A stretch of DNA of 24,453 bases, taken from positions 1 to 24,453 of the forward strand of contig JAGHTJ010000088.1 in assembly GCA_018065375.1 (NCBI GenBank), read 5' to 3'. The notes beneath the pieces are model-generated. The model was given only the letters and a program-made list of their open reading frames with translations, was not told where the DNA came from and did not search any database. The stretch's first letter is position 1. The number at the start of each line of letters is the position of its first letter. This document shows positions 6,294 through 15,647 of the stretch, one piece after another. Position numbers and translations under genes: made by a program. This DNA is from Candidatus Equinaster intestinalis (GTDB lineage: Bacteria > Bacillota_A > Clostridia > Oscillospirales > Acutalibacteraceae).

Positions 6294-7004
6294 TTATTTG
6301 TATATTCGCTTTCCGAAAAGGGCAGTGCCGATTCTGACACAATTTGAACCGCACTCAATCGCCGTTTCGAAATCATCCGACATACCCATAGAAAGCATTA
6401 CACTATCATTATATAATTTTTTCGCGCGTATTTCAATAAACAGTTGATACATTTTTTCAAAATATTGTTTATTTTTTTCGTTTTCGGTGCAAATCGGGGG
6501 TATTGCCATAAGTCCCTTAACACAAATACCCTCAATTTTTTCTATTTCGGGAGCAAATTCGATTATTTCCGATTCGGTAAAGCCGGATTTACTTTCCTCA
6601 TTGCCGATATTCACTTCCAGCAGACAATCGGTTACAATTCCGCGCTTCACCGACTCTTTTCCTATCTCCCTTGCAAGCTTTAAGGAGCTTACCGAATGTA
6701 TCAGCTCTACCCTGCCCACTATATCCTTTACCTTATTGGTTTGCAGATGACCGATAAAATGGCGGTGAGCCGCAGTATCAAGCTCGTTTTCCTTTGATAA
6801 AAACTCCTGAACCCGATTTTCTCCTATAAACCTTATTCCGCTTTTTATCGCGTGGTTTATAACGGCGGTATCAACCGTTTTGGTAGCGGCAAGCAGGATA
6901 ATATCCTCTGCGCTTCTTCCCGATTTTTCAGCTGCATTTTTTATGCGGAGAAGAATATCGGCATAGTTTTCATCAAAAATCTCAATTGATGATTTTTCCT
7001 TCAT
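6294..7004 (-). CDS. yggS: YggS/YlmE-family PLP-binding protein
   Basis: 236 aa, an alanine-racemase-like TIM barrel without the second racemase domain. The PLP-binding Lys is Lys42 in LAATKTVD; GENRVQEF, HFIGHLQTNK, LMAIPP and LSMGMSDDFETAI are the family motifs. YggS proteins buffer pyridoxal phosphate and affect amino-acid homeostasis; no enzymatic reaction is established. The start overlaps the end of the HlyD-like gene by 23 nt, so translation is probably coupled. Position just ahead of sepF matches the conserved ylmE-ylmF order in Firmicutes. Confidence 0.93.
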   Translation of the reverse strand: MKEKSSIEIFDENYADILLRIKNAAEKSGRSAEDIILLAATKTVDTAVINHAIKSGIRFIGENRVQEFLSKENELDTAAHRHFIGHLQTNKVKDIVGRVELIHSVSSLKLAREIGKESVKRGIVTDCLLEVNIGNEESKSGFTESEIIEFAPEIEKIEGICVKGLMAIPPICTENEKNKQYFEKMYQLFIEIRAKKLYNDSVMLSMGMSDDFETAIECGSNCVRIGTALFGKRIYK

Positions 7005-8223
7005 AAATATTCTTTCCTCCTACAACAATTTCGTCATATAATTTAAGTTTGCCGTTTTTGGTATCATATTCGCATATCGCGAAGCCCTCTTTTGAATAGA
7101 GAATGTTTACCGGTACGAAATGCGCCGTAAGCTCATTCACGGTATAAACTCCGGTTACGTTTTTGTTTTCCACCTTACCGTCCTTATCCTCAACATCCAT
7201 ATTCACCATACGGAGCGCTTTACTGCTTACCTTAAGGCCCGAATAAACCTTTCTTACAACCGTCATCGCACAGCTTCTTACCGAAGAAAGCTCGCCGCTC
7301 ATTTCCTGACAGGAGAAGATTATTACTGCACGGTCACTCGAGGGGGAAATATTTATTTTATGCACTATTACGTTTATTTCGGGGTTGGATTTAAGGGAAG
7401 TTCTGATTACCAGCTCATCGCCCGTTTTAAAAAGCAGAGAATCGTTTATCGAAACATTGGCGGCAATATACCAGGTATAATTTGAAACAAGCTTACCTAT
7501 TACCGAAGCAGGCTTTTCCTCCGGCTTTAAGTTATCCAAAAACTCGGGGGTGATATTATCGAGATTATCGGTATTCAGGATATTTTCGTAGCCGTCCACC
7601 GTAGAAACAAAATATCCCGATTTCTGCGCACGGATATAGCCTGACGGCGTACCGACCGTTGCCCTTACCGAATTAAGCTCATTTTTAAGGGCGGTAAGCT
7701 GTGAAGAAAAGTCCACCGCCTGACCGGTAGCTATCTGCTTGCGGTTCATAAGGGTAAGCACGGCATCTCGGTTTTCGGAAATATCGGTATATTTTCCCGT
7801 GCTCGCAGAAGCGATAAATTTATTCAGATTATCATAAATTTTGGCATTGAGCAGGTTTATATCCACCGCCGCCGAATTATTATACTTCTGAATTTCTTCA
7901 ATATTTTTGATTTCATTTTCAAGCTCGGCAACCTTCGATGCGGCTATCGACTGCGCCTCGTTTTCATAAACATCGGCTATTATTCCGTTTTTGGAAACAC
8001 GGCCGGCATCAACCGTTTCAAAATGCAGAGCCTTGCCGGATTCGTGCTTTATAAACTCCTCGTCTCTTATAACTATACCGGTAATATCTACACCGTCCAC
8101 CGCAGTATACTGTGTAACCGTTTCGGTTGAAACCGAGTTATGAAGGGCGGCATAAATCTGATAAATGAGAAAAATCGCAATAATAACCGCAACTGTAGTA
8201 ACAATCCATTTTCTTTTTCCCAT
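6982..8223 (-). CDS. HlyD-like membrane-anchored adaptor protein
   Basis: 413 aa. Residues about 6-27 form an N-terminal membrane anchor after MGKRK, so most of the protein should lie outside the membrane. A predicted coiled-coil hairpin (about residues 85-195, starting SIAASKVAELENEIKNIEE) sits between two half-motifs resembling the barrel-sandwich (lipoyl) fold; SGYFVSTVDGYE at about 205-216 resembles the second half. This is the plan of HlyD-family adaptors, which link inner-membrane exporters to outer parts, but no ABC or RND exporter is near. It sits between miaA and yggS in the division cluster, which argues for an envelope or division role rather than dedicated export. Homology is inferred from architecture only. 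SD AGGAAGG is present, and it starts 12 nt after miaA. Confidence 0.7.
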   Translation of the reverse strand: MGKRKWIVTTVAVIIAIFLIYQIYAALHNSVSTETVTQYTAVDGVDITGIVIRDEEFIKHESGKALHFETVDAGRVSKNGIIADVYENEAQSIAASKVAELENEIKNIEEIQKYNNSAAVDINLLNAKIYDNLNKFIASASTGKYTDISENRDAVLTLMNRKQIATGQAVDFSSQLTALKNELNSVRATVGTPSGYIRAQKSGYFVSTVDGYENILNTDNLDNITPEFLDNLKPEEKPASVIGKLVSNYTWYIAANVSINDSLLFKTGDELVIRTSLKSNPEINVIVHKINISPSSDRAVIIFSCQEMSGELSSVRSCAMTVVRKVYSGLKVSSKALRMVNMDVEDKDGKVENKNVTGVYTVNELTAHFVPVNILYSKEGFAICEYDTKNGKLKLYDEIVVGGKNIYEGKIIN

Positions 8224-8235
8224 TTTTTCACCTTC

Positions 8236-9156
8236 CTAAAAATTTTCAAGTATTTTTTTTGCCGCCTCAAATGTATCGCATTCATCGGCATATATCCAGT
8301 TTACATCATCGCGTTTATTAAACCATGTAAGCTGACGCTTTGCATATCTGCGTGTTTCGGTTTTGAGCTTTTGAACCGACTCCTCGAGCCCCTGCTCACC
8401 CTTAAAATAGGGGTAAAACTCCTTATGACCTATCGCCTGCGCAGAAGAAGAATTCACATTTTTGCAAAAGCTTTGATAGGCTTCCTCCAAAAGTCCGTTT
8501 TCCAGCATAAGGTCTACACGCTTTTCAATTCTTTCGTAGAGCTTTTGGCGATCTTTATAGGTAATTCCGATGAGAAGGGATTTATATGCGCTTCCCTTTT
8601 GCTTTGAAAGCTCATTCTGCTTCGAAACCGTAATACCGGTGGTAAGATAAACCTCAAACGCCCTTATTATGCGGCGTTTATCCCCGGTATTCAGCCGCCT
8701 TGCGGTATCTTCATCGAACTCGGCAAGCTTTTTAAGCATCTCCTCGGCTCCGATATTATCAAACTGCTCCGAAAGACTTTGGCGGAGCTTTTCATCAACC
8801 TCGGCTTCAACGAATTCCACACCGTCAACAAGCGAGTTTACATAAAGTCCTGTTCCGCCTACTAATATCGGCATCGTATTTCGGCTTATTATATCCTTTA
8901 TGGTTTTGTTTGCGAGGTTTACATAATCCGAAACGGAAAACCTTTCTCCGTATTCGAGAAATTCTATAAGATGGTGGGGTATTCCCCTTTTTTCGGCCTC
9001 GCTCGGCACGGCAGATGCTATCGGCATATCCTTATATATCTGCATTGAATCCGCCGAAACAACCTCGCCGCAAACCAATTCCGCTATACTTACACCGAGC
9101 TTGGTTTTGCCTGACGCGGTAGGCCCCACAACGGCTATAAGCGGTATTTTATCCAT
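8236..9156 (-). CDS. miaA: tRNA dimethylallyltransferase
   Basis: 306 aa. VVGPTASGKTKLG at residues 9-21 is the P-loop; VSADSMQIYKDMPI holds the conserved Asp that acts as base; GGTGLYVNSL and NTGDKRRIIRAFEVY are family motifs. RRYAKRQLTWF near the C-terminus is the tRNA-binding arm end. MiaA adds a dimethylallyl group to A37 of tRNAs reading codons beginning with U, the first step before MiaB methylthiolation; miaB is in the same cluster. The tRNA-Leu(UAA) at 19390 has A at position 37 and is a plausible substrate. hfq, often next to miaA, is absent. The stop is TAG. Confidence 0.96.
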   Translation of the reverse strand: MDKIPLIAVVGPTASGKTKLGVSIAELVCGEVVSADSMQIYKDMPIASAVPSEAEKRGIPHHLIEFLEYGERFSVSDYVNLANKTIKDIISRNTMPILVGGTGLYVNSLVDGVEFVEAEVDEKLRQSLSEQFDNIGAEEMLKKLAEFDEDTARRLNTGDKRRIIRAFEVYLTTGITVSKQNELSKQKGSAYKSLLIGITYKDRQKLYERIEKRVDLMLENGLLEEAYQSFCKNVNSSSAQAIGHKEFYPYFKGEQGLEESVQKLKTETRRYAKRQLTWFNKRDDVNWIYADECDTFEAAKKILENF

Positions 9157-9170
9157 AACATTCTCCCGCC

Positions 9171-11075
9171 TTAAACTATTCTGCCGAAATATTTTTCGAG
9201 CTCGCTTCTTTTTATCTTAAAGGCAACCGGTCTGCCATGCGGACAGTACATAATTTCATTACTGCCCAGCACCTTTTTTGCCAGCGCCTCAAGCTCTGCG
9301 GGTGTATTATGCTGATTGCCCTTGATTGCCGCTTTGCAGGCGGTGGTATGGAAAATATCGTCTATTTTATCAACCTGACTTACCCTGCCGCTCGAAATTT
9401 TTGAAGCAAGCTCACCTACGAGCAAATTTATATCCTCGTTTTTGAGCATTGCGGGAACCGCCCTTACTATAACGCAGTTTTCACCGAAATCCTCAAGGAA
9501 AAATCCGAGATTTTCGAGCTCCTCTTTAGCGCTCACAATCGCCGAATATTCCTCCCTCGTAAGGCTTACACTCAAAGGAGAAAGCAACTGCTGAACCTCG
9601 ATATTTTCCCTTTTACGGAGCTGTTCATAAATAATTCTTTCGTGAGCGGCGTGTTTATCTATAAGATAAATTTCATTTTGCGATTCAACGATAATATATG
9701 TGCAAAAGGCTTCTCCGATATACCTTAACTCTATTTCCTCCGAAATTTCGCGGGAACTTACTTCCTTAATTTCGGTAGCTTCTTCGGTATCCTTTTTTGT
9801 ATCCTTTGAATAAATTATTTCTTCTTTAAAAAGCTCGGGCTTGGGGCTATGCAAAACCCCTCCCGATAATACTTCTTCGGTTTTTTCGGCTATCGGTTGG
9901 TTTGTTTCCCGAATTTTCTTTTCCTCGGTGAGTTTTACCGGCGGTTTTGTTTCAAGGCTCGGATTTATCACCGAAAGCAGGGTGTTTATCTTGGTCTGCT
10001 CTGCCTTTTTGGGTGCTTCGGCATAGGGGTTAAAATACGAATTTGCCTTGCCTGCCTGCGGCGCAACCTTTATTTCGGGTCTTGTATCGGAATTATTCAG
10101 AGCATTTCGGGCGGCATAGTAAACCGCCGAAAAAATCTTCTTTTCCTCCGAAAAGCGCACCTCCATTTTGGTAGGATGAACGTTTACATCAACGCTGTTT
10201 TTGGGCGCCTCGATAAATAAAACACAGCAGGGGAATTTTCCCACCATTGCCGAATTTTTATATGCCTGCTCAAGCGCCGCAGTAGCCGTACCCGAGCGGA
10301 TAAGTCTTGAATTTAAAAAGAAAAACTGACCGTTTCGGTTTTGTTTGCAGAAAACCGGCTTGCATACCATACCGTGAACCCTTATACCCTCGGTTACGGT
10401 ATCAACCGGCATAAGAGATGAGGCAAATTCTCTGCCCAGCACCGAATAGACCGTATTTGAAAGGTTACCGTCTCCCGATGTTGTGAGTACGGTCTTACCG
10501 TCTCTTATAAGCTTGAAGGCAATTTCGGGGTGAGAAAGCGCCATACGCTCAACTACTGCCGCTATGGCGTTACCCTCGGTAACATCGCTCTTTAAAAATT
10601 TCATTCTTGCCGGGGTATTATAGAAAATATCGCGGACAATTATAAGGGTTCCTCTATCGCAACCTATTTCCTCGTTTACCTCGGTAATACCGCCCTCGAT
10701 TACAAAATGAGTTCCTGTTTCTTCGGATTTTGTGCGGGTGATAAGCTCGGTTTTGGATACGGCGCAGACCGATGCCAGCGCTTCACCCCTAAAGCCCAAA
10801 GTTCCTATCTGCTCAAGGTCGGCTTCGGTTTTAATTTTACTCGTTGCATGGCGCAAAAACGCGGTGGGAACCTCTTTTCTCGGTATTCCGCAACCGTTAT
10901 CGAGTACGCTCATATAGAGTATGCCGCCCCGCTTGATTTCAACGGTAATTCTCGAAGAAAAGGCATCTATTGAATTTTCTACCAGCTCTTTAATTACGGC
11001 TGACGGACGCTCTACAACCTCACCCGCTGCAATAAGCTCTGCAACCTCCTTGGGCAGTACCCTTATATCCGGCAT
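9171..11075 (-). CDS. mutL: DNA mismatch repair protein MutL
   Basis: 634 aa. The N-terminal GHKL ATPase shows ELVENSIDA (about 30-38), DNGCGI (about 59-64), ATSKI and GFRGEAL. A variable linker follows (about 330-440). The C-terminal endonuclease domain has DKHAAHERIIYEQL at about residue 470, equivalent to the DQHA-x2-E-x4-E metal motif but with Lys for Gln; ACKAAIKG at about 577; and CPHGRP at about 610. MutL couples MutS mismatch recognition to strand removal and, in bacteria lacking MutH, nicks DNA itself; these motifs indicate the nicking type. AAGGAGGTG is a strong SD; mutS ends 32 nt upstream. Confidence 0.96.
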   Translation of the reverse strand: MPDIRVLPKEVAELIAAGEVVERPSAVIKELVENSIDAFSSRITVEIKRGGILYMSVLDNGCGIPRKEVPTAFLRHATSKIKTEADLEQIGTLGFRGEALASVCAVSKTELITRTKSEETGTHFVIEGGITEVNEEIGCDRGTLIIVRDIFYNTPARMKFLKSDVTEGNAIAAVVERMALSHPEIAFKLIRDGKTVLTTSGDGNLSNTVYSVLGREFASSLMPVDTVTEGIRVHGMVCKPVFCKQNRNGQFFFLNSRLIRSGTATAALEQAYKNSAMVGKFPCCVLFIEAPKNSVDVNVHPTKMEVRFSEEKKIFSAVYYAARNALNNSDTRPEIKVAPQAGKANSYFNPYAEAPKKAEQTKINTLLSVINPSLETKPPVKLTEEKKIRETNQPIAEKTEEVLSGGVLHSPKPELFKEEIIYSKDTKKDTEEATEIKEVSSREISEEIELRYIGEAFCTYIIVESQNEIYLIDKHAAHERIIYEQLRKRENIEVQQLLSPLSVSLTREEYSAIVSAKEELENLGFFLEDFGENCVIVRAVPAMLKNEDINLLVGELASKISSGRVSQVDKIDDIFHTTACKAAIKGNQHNTPAELEALAKKVLGSNEIMYCPHGRPVAFKIKRSELEKYFGRIV

Positions 11076-11107
11076 TGCGGCACCTCCTTTTTGATTTTTG
11101 ATTTATT

Positions 11108-13705
11108 TTATAATGATTTTGCTTTATCCGATAAATCGAAAAGCACCTTCATCGCCTCAATCGGCGTTAAGGTATTTACGTCTATTGCTTTGAGTTCCTC
11201 GTAAATCGAAACGGCATTTACCGTTTCAATCGGTATCTGACTTTCCGCCTTTTTCTCCCCGCCTACATAGGTGGTAACTCCGTTTTCGAGGAGCTCTGCA
11301 AGTATTACCTTGGCTCTTTTTATAACCGTTTCGGGAATCCCCGAAAGCTTTGCAACCTCGATACCGTAGCTTTCATCGGCTCCGCCCCTTACTATCCGGC
11401 GCAGGAAAATTATATCGTCTCCCCGCTTTTTGGCGGCTATGTTATAGTTTTTAACACCGTCCAGCTCGTTTTCCATTTGTGTAAGCTCGTGGTAGTGCGT
11501 AGCAAAAAGGGTTTTGGCACCGAGCGTTTTTTTATGTGCAACATATTCGAGCACCGCTCTGGCTATCGCCATACCGTCATAGGTAGATGTTCCTCTGCCG
11601 ATTTCATCAAGAATAATTAGGCTGTTTCTCGTGGCATTTTTGATTATATTGGCAACCTCATTCATTTCGAGCATAAAGGTAGACTGTCCGCTTGCCAAAT
11701 CATCGCTCGCGCCGACACGTGTAAACACGGCATCTACGAGTCCGATATTTGCGCTTTCCGCCGGAACAAATGAGCCCATCTGTGCCATTATCGTAATGAT
11801 GGCAACCTGGCGCATATATGTAGATTTACCCGCCATATTCGGTCCCGTAATTATGGCGCAACGCTCATCGGTAAGGTTTAAAAATGTATCGTTTGAAACA
11901 AAGGGGGTGCGGGTAAGTCTTTCAACCACCGGGTGTCTGCCCGATTTTATTGTGATAATTCCCTCATTGTTAAGCTTGGGACGAACATATCCGTTATCCG
12001 CCGCAACCGTTGCAAAGGAGCAGAAAACATCAAGCCTTGAGAGCGCCGCCGCGGTAGACTGAAAACGCAGAACCTGCTCTGCCGTTTTCTTTCGGATTTC
12101 GCAGAATATCTCGTATTCAAGGGAGGTAAGCCTATCGTGAGCACCGAGCACCTTTGCCTCTATTTGCTTTAGCTCCTCGGTAATAAATCTCTCGCAGTTT
12201 GTAAGGGTTTGCTTTCTTATATAGTTTTCGGGAACCCTGTCAAGGAAAGAATTGGTAACCTCAATATAGTATCCGAAAACCTTATTATAACGAATTCGCA
12301 GATTTTTTATACCGGTTTTTTCCTTTTCATCGTTTTCTATCTGGGTTATAAAACCGGTTCCGCCCTTGATTATTTCGCGCAGACTGTCAAGCTCGGCATT
12401 GTAGCCGTCCTTAATCATACCGCCCTCGCGGATTAAAAACGGCGGGTCTTTTTCTATAGCTTCATCAATAAGTGTTTTTATATCCTCGAGCAAATCTATT
12501 TCTTCGTTTATCACGGTAAGGGCTCTGCTCGAGCATTTTCCGAGAAGCGCCTTGATTTCGGGAAGCCTTTTAAGGGTTTCGCAAAGGGTTCGCAAATCGC
12601 GGGCGTTCGCCGTTCCGTAAACCGTTTTGGTGATTATTCTCTCAATATCCCGAATATCCGAAAGGGTTTCGGATAAATCTCCACGGACCTGAACATTATC
12701 AAAGAGCTCTTCAACGGCATTCTGGCGGCTGTTTATAGCGTTTATATCCATAAGCGGCTTTTCGGCGTATGAGCGCATAAGGCGCTTGCCCATCGCCGTT
12801 CTCGTTTTATCGAGCACCCAAAGGAGCGAACCTTTTTTGGATTTTGTTCGCATGGTTTCGGTGATTTCGAGGTTCCGTAAGCTCATTAAATCGAGCAACA
12901 TAAACTGATTTTCGGTATAATATTCGATTTTATTTACCGAAAGCTGTTCGTTTCTGCCGGTTTCATAAAGATACTCAATAGTAGCACCGAGTGCACATTC
13001 CGCCGCAGAGCCTTCGGTAATACCGAGCTTCTGCACCGAAATAACTCCGAAATGCTTTAAAATCATATCCTCGGTAATGCGAATATCAAAGCTCTCGCTT
13101 TCTCTTACGGATATTGCCGCACCGAGACGATTTACCGCAAAATCCTCAAGCAACTCGCTTGCGGTTTCCTTTTCGGAAATAATTTCACTCGGAGAAAATC
13201 TGCCGAGCTCATCGAGCGTTCTCTTGGTTACATTTTCACCCGCAATTTCGGTGAGCTTAAGCTCGCCGGTAGAAGCATCGGTAAAGCAAAGACCTACCGC
13301 ACCATTTAATCTTGCAACGGCGCAGAGATAATTGTTTTTGCCCTCCTCGAGCATATTACCGTCCAGCACGGTACCGGGAGTGATTATCTTTATAACGTCT
13401 CTTTTTACTATGCCCTTTGCCTTTGCGGGGTCTTCCATCTGCTCGCAAATGGCTACCTTATATCCCTTTTCAATCAGCCTTGCGATATATCCCTCGCAGC
13501 TGTGATAAGGAATGCCGCACATCGGAGCACGCTCTTCCTGCCCGCAATCCTTACCTGTTAAAACAAGGTCCAGCTCCTCCGCCGCAATTTTGGCGTCCTC
13601 GAAAAACATCTCGTAAAAATCGCCCAAACGGAAGAAAAGAATACTATCCTCGTGCTGACTTTTTATCTCAAAATACTGCCTCATCATCGGCGATAATTCA
13701 GCCAT
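11108..13705 (-). CDS. mutS: DNA mismatch repair protein MutS
   Basis: 865 aa, the normal length for MutS1. GDFYEMF at about 28-34 carries the Phe-x-Glu mismatch wedge. The ATPase domain has Walker A GPNMAGKST (about 619-627), Walker B LIILDEIGRGTS (about 696-707), and the ATHYHELTQ switch His. The C-terminal dimerisation helix-turn-helix is present (RIVRGGADESYGIEVAKLSG). MutS recognises mispairs and small loops and recruits MutL, encoded next. Its start has TTGGAGAAAA upstream, 29 nt after the YlbF-family gene. No truncation or missing motif was seen. Confidence 0.97.
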   Translation of the reverse strand: MAELSPMMRQYFEIKSQHEDSILFFRLGDFYEMFFEDAKIAAEELDLVLTGKDCGQEERAPMCGIPYHSCEGYIARLIEKGYKVAICEQMEDPAKAKGIVKRDVIKIITPGTVLDGNMLEEGKNNYLCAVARLNGAVGLCFTDASTGELKLTEIAGENVTKRTLDELGRFSPSEIISEKETASELLEDFAVNRLGAAISVRESESFDIRITEDMILKHFGVISVQKLGITEGSAAECALGATIEYLYETGRNEQLSVNKIEYYTENQFMLLDLMSLRNLEITETMRTKSKKGSLLWVLDKTRTAMGKRLMRSYAEKPLMDINAINSRQNAVEELFDNVQVRGDLSETLSDIRDIERIITKTVYGTANARDLRTLCETLKRLPEIKALLGKCSSRALTVINEEIDLLEDIKTLIDEAIEKDPPFLIREGGMIKDGYNAELDSLREIIKGGTGFITQIENDEKEKTGIKNLRIRYNKVFGYYIEVTNSFLDRVPENYIRKQTLTNCERFITEELKQIEAKVLGAHDRLTSLEYEIFCEIRKKTAEQVLRFQSTAAALSRLDVFCSFATVAADNGYVRPKLNNEGIITIKSGRHPVVERLTRTPFVSNDTFLNLTDERCAIITGPNMAGKSTYMRQVAIITIMAQMGSFVPAESANIGLVDAVFTRVGASDDLASGQSTFMLEMNEVANIIKNATRNSLIILDEIGRGTSTYDGMAIARAVLEYVAHKKTLGAKTLFATHYHELTQMENELDGVKNYNIAAKKRGDDIIFLRRIVRGGADESYGIEVAKLSGIPETVIKRAKVILAELLENGVTTYVGGEKKAESQIPIETVNAVSIYEELKAIDVNTLTPIEAMKVLFDLSDKAKSL

Positions 13706-13734
13706 TTGTTTTCTCCAATCCCAAAATTAAATAA

Positions 13735-14139
13735 TCAGTGGCATCCGCCGCAGGAGGAGCAATCTCCAGTGCAGGCGGAAAGGTCGCAGGTTTCGGGGTC
13801 TGCACCCTGCGCGCTCATTGTAATAATAGAATTAACATCGTTTAATATCTTATCAACCTCGGCTCTTGCCTCGTTGAATTCAACCATTGTAGGCTCGCTC
13901 ATAACCTCATCATAAAGTGTGCGAAGCTTTGTATTGAGCTCCTTTACGGTTTCATCGTTTTTGCCCTCGTCCTTACCGAGCTCCTTATCGAGGTTCATTC
14001 TAGTAAGATTGAATTCTCCTATTTTTGCCTGAAGCTCCTCATTCTTTTCGCTTGCAAGCATTGCCTTTGCATAGCGGATATAACGCTCGTCTGCCTGGAG
14101 CGCCTTTCCGAGTTCTCTTGCCGCCTTAATTACGTCCAT
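13735..14139 (-). CDS. YlbF/YmcA-family protein with Cys-rich tail
   Basis: 134 aa. The body (1-110) is a helical YlbF-family domain. The tail has five cysteines in the pattern C-x4-C-x3-C-x2-C-x2-C followed by a terminal His (TCDLSACTGDCSSCGGCH). In B. subtilis, YlbF, YmcA and YaaT form the RicFAT complex, which binds iron-sulfur clusters and affects RNase Y-dependent mRNA processing and sporulation. Position supports the YmcA (RicA) identity: in B. subtilis the order is miaB-ymcA-cotE-mutS-mutL; here cotE is missing. SD AAAGGAGA; 2 nt after miaB. Whether it is the RicA or RicF counterpart cannot be decided. Confidence 0.82.
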   Translation of the reverse strand: MDVIKAARELGKALQADERYIRYAKAMLASEKNEELQAKIGEFNLTRMNLDKELGKDEGKNDETVKELNTKLRTLYDEVMSEPTMVEFNEARAEVDKILNDVNSIITMSAQGADPETCDLSACTGDCSSCGGCH

Positions 14140-14141
14140 TT

Positions 14142-15530
14142 TTATTTCTCCTTTACAAATATTCCGTTTATGTCACCGTTTACATCGGTTACTTTTACAT
14201 TTACAAATTTTCCGAGCAGTTCTTTTTCGCCCTTGAATTTAATAACCTGCGTTCCGTTTGTTCTGCCGAAAACAAAACCGTCCTCCGCTTCTTCACAGAG
14301 CACCTCATACTGCCTGCCCACCATTTTATCAAGCTTTGCTTTGCTGATACCGTCCTGCACTTTTAAAAGCTCATCAAACCATTTGCCCTTTTCGGCGCGT
14401 GTTACGGTATCCGGCATTTTTTCGGCGGGAGTATTCGGTCTCGGCGAAAAAATAAAGGTGAAAAGCGAATCGTATTCAACAAAGCTTACAAGCTTTTTGG
14501 TATCACAAAATTCCTCGTAGGTTTCCCCCGGGAAGCCTACAATTATATCGCTTGTAAGGGTAATATCCGGCATAAGCTCCTTTGCCCTTTTTATCAAAAA
14601 CATATATCTTGCGGTATCGTAATGGCGATTCATTGCGGTAAGCACCCTATCGTTGCCGCTTTGCACCGGAAGATGAAGATGATGAGCAACCTTTTTACAG
14701 CGACTCATAGTTTCGAGGAGCTCCTCGGTACAGTCTCTCGGGTGGGAGGTCATAAACCGGATACGGAAATCCCCCTCTAAAGAATTGAGCTTTTCCAAAA
14801 GCCCCGCAAAGTTTATATCCTCATCAAGGGTTTTACCGTATGAATTTACATTCTGACCGAGCAGTGTTATATCACGAACACCCGATTTTATCATTTCTTT
14901 TGCCTCGGCTATGATATGCTCACTGCTTCTCGAACGCTCTCTGCCACGAACATAGGGCACTATACAGTAGGTGCAAAAGTTATTACAGCCGTACATAATC
15001 GGAAGCCAGCCCTTGATTTGCTTATCGCGGTGAACCGGTATGCCCTCAACTATCTCCTTATCGTACCCCGATATATCGAAAATGCGGGGCGAACCGTTAA
15101 GCCTTTTATAGAGAAGCTCGGGGAATTTATGCATAACCTGGGTTCCCAAGACCATATCAACATAGGGGTAACTTTTTTTGATTTTATCGGCAACTATCTG
15201 TTGCTGTGACATACACCCGCTTACGGCAACTATCATATTCTGCCTTGCCTTTTTGAGGGCTTTCATTACACCCACATTGCCGAAAACACGGTCCTGCGCG
15301 TGTTCACGCACGGCGCAGGTATTGAAAAGCACAAAATCGACATCGGTTTCGTCCTCGGTTATGGTATAGCCCATTGCCTCAAGCATACCCTTATAGTGCT
15401 CGGAATCGCTGACATTCTGCTGACAACCGAAGGTATTTACACAAGCCTTCGGCTCGCCGTAAAGTGCCGCGGCAAGCTTTTTTACTGCATCTATGTAAAA
15501 TTTCTGATTTTCAAAAAGTGATTCCGACAT
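14142..15530 (-). CDS. miaB: tRNA-2-methylthio-N6-dimethylallyladenosine synthase
   Basis: 462 aa from the ATG at 15530, chosen over the in-frame GTG at 15545 because GGGGA lies 8 nt upstream of the ATG and nothing SD-like precedes the GTG. The N-terminal UPF0004 domain has the auxiliary-cluster cysteines in TFGCQQNVSDSE, FNTCAVREHA and VSGCM. The radical SAM motif CNNFCTYC has Cys182, Cys186 and Cys189. A TRAM domain forms the last 65 or so residues. MiaB adds a methylthio group at C2 of the base that MiaA modified. It is the first gene of the long cluster, 33 nt from the promoter's -10. Confidence 0.96.
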   Translation of the reverse strand: MSESLFENQKFYIDAVKKLAAALYGEPKACVNTFGCQQNVSDSEHYKGMLEAMGYTITEDETDVDFVLFNTCAVREHAQDRVFGNVGVMKALKKARQNMIVAVSGCMSQQQIVADKIKKSYPYVDMVLGTQVMHKFPELLYKRLNGSPRIFDISGYDKEIVEGIPVHRDKQIKGWLPIMYGCNNFCTYCIVPYVRGRERSRSSEHIIAEAKEMIKSGVRDITLLGQNVNSYGKTLDEDINFAGLLEKLNSLEGDFRIRFMTSHPRDCTEELLETMSRCKKVAHHLHLPVQSGNDRVLTAMNRHYDTARYMFLIKRAKELMPDITLTSDIIVGFPGETYEEFCDTKKLVSFVEYDSLFTFIFSPRPNTPAEKMPDTVTRAEKGKWFDELLKVQDGISKAKLDKMVGRQYEVLCEEAEDGFVFGRTNGTQVIKFKGEKELLGKFVNVKVTDVNGDINGIFVKEK

Positions 15531-15562
15531 ATATACTATCCCCACTATAAATTAACATTTTT

Positions 15563-15591
15563 ATTATACTACAAAATATTTATTTATTCAA
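15563..15591 (-). promoter_or_regulatory. Sigma-A promoter of the miaB-to-transketolase cluster
   Basis: On the minus strand TTGAAT (complement of 15586-15591), 17 bp, then exact TATAAT (complement of 15563-15568). Predicted start near 15556, about 26 nt before the miaB ATG. No other terminator-plus-promoter break is visible down to 1660, so up to 13 genes may be read from here. Confidence 0.82.
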
Positions 15592-15647
15592 GAAAAAGCG
15601 AGGGCGAAAACGTCTTTTTTGAAAAAATTTTTCGGAGAAAAAAATCA

